NCBI RefSeq assembly: GCF_006385685.1
Contig: NZ_VFRP01000024.1
Span: 1 to 63,512, forward strand
Source of the DNA: Amaricoccus solimangrovi
Lineage (GTDB): Bacteria; Pseudomonadota; Alphaproteobacteria; Rhodobacterales; Rhodobacteraceae
DNA length: 63,512 bases
Direction of reading: 5' to 3'
Both the position numbers and the translations under genes were made by a program. Positions 63,444 to 63,512 of the stretch are shown piece by piece (the stretch's first letter is position 1; every line of letters starts with the position of its first letter). The notes beneath the pieces were generated by a model. The model saw nothing but the letters and a program-made list of their open reading frames with translations, was not told the DNA's origin and searched no databases.

Positions 63444-63512
63444 GCGATATCATAGGGTTGTGATTCACGTCGGTTTGCGAAGACTGACGGAGATCCGATG
63501 CCCTGGACTGAT
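63421..63512 (+). mobile_element. Left end of an IS5-family (IS1031-like) insertion sequence
   Basis: The sequence starting GAGCCGGACCCGAAAT resembles the terminal inverted repeat of IS5-family IS1031-type elements (GAGCC-GA-CCGAAA pattern as I recall it). It directly follows TGA, which fits the 3-base TNA target preference of that group. A transposase start follows at 63498. The element runs off the window, so the right repeat and the second target copy are unseen. Confidence 0.65.
63498..63512 (+). CDS. IS5-family transposase, 5' end only
   Basis: ATG CCC TGG ACT GAT encodes MPWTD, the usual start of IS5-family transposases (MPWTD or MPWTE is typical), after a GGAG ribosome-binding site. 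Only five codons are in the window. Confidence 0.6.

Overview
The window is GC-rich, densely coding DNA, and GC is strongly preferred at third codon positions. Its gene content suggests an alphaproteobacterium, most likely Rhodobacterales: an ECF sigma factor with NrsF-type anti-sigma proteins, a TssL-like protein with an N-terminal RTVIRP motif, an RTX protein with a serralysin-type tail, a VirB-type secretion remnant and a PobA-linked hydroxycinnamate route. No rRNA, tRNA or CRISPR array was seen. The placement is inferred from gene families, not from a marker gene.

Left edge, 1-3.3 kb: a decaying mobile-type segment. It holds an unassigned coding remnant, an RTX protein, a frameshifted ParE-type toxin, the tail of virB10 with an in-frame stop, and a frameshifted virB11. 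From 3.4 to 11.4 kb are small stress or regulatory units: ArsR with three SRPBCC domains, two GSTs and a VOC protein behind a TetR-type operator, a divergent pair of DJ-1/PfpI-domain proteins, and a TetR/hydrolase pair. From 11.5 to 19.0 kb, glgE, treS-mak and glgB overlap and encode the route from trehalose through maltose 1-phosphate to branched alpha-glucan.

From 19.0 to 33.1 kb is an exopolysaccharide locus, all transcribed leftward. It has a Wzy-like polymerase, four glycosyltransferases, an acyltransferase, a Wzc-type tyrosine autokinase, a GH5 hydrolase and a flippase. An AT-rich spacer separates these from an exostosin-like glycosyltransferase and a sulfotransferase. No initiating phosphoglycosyltransferase or outer-membrane Wza-type exporter lies in the window.

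From 33.5 to 47.5 kb are mixed genes: a TTC38-like repeat protein, a PHB-depolymerase-like esterase, a ThDP enzyme, an OpgC-like membrane protein, an ECF sigma factor with two tandem NrsF paralogs, a DUF2950/DUF3300 pair, a vapBC module, an MFS transporter, a flavin oxidoreductase and a VOC protein. From 47.6 to 58.2 kb is a hydroxycinnamate catabolic cluster around a MarR regulator: CoA ligase, hydratase-lyase, aldehyde dehydrogenase and PobA run leftward; the regulator, an aromatic-acid transporter, a metallo-beta-lactamase-fold protein, an amidohydrolase and an acyl-CoA dehydrogenase run rightward. PobA without a visible vanillate demethylase points to 4-coumarate as the main substrate.

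From 58.2 to 63.1 kb is the most unusual locus: a protein combining a TssL-like N-terminus with the periplasmic part of TssM, a membrane-anchored M15-type peptidase, a PP2C phosphatase and a divergent OmpA-like lipoprotein-sized protein. These are type VI secretion envelope and accessory families, but no sheath, tube, baseplate or ClpV gene is present in the window. The right edge holds a ParD-like antitoxin whose ParE toxin is cut after 13 codons by an IS5-type insertion sequence running off the end.
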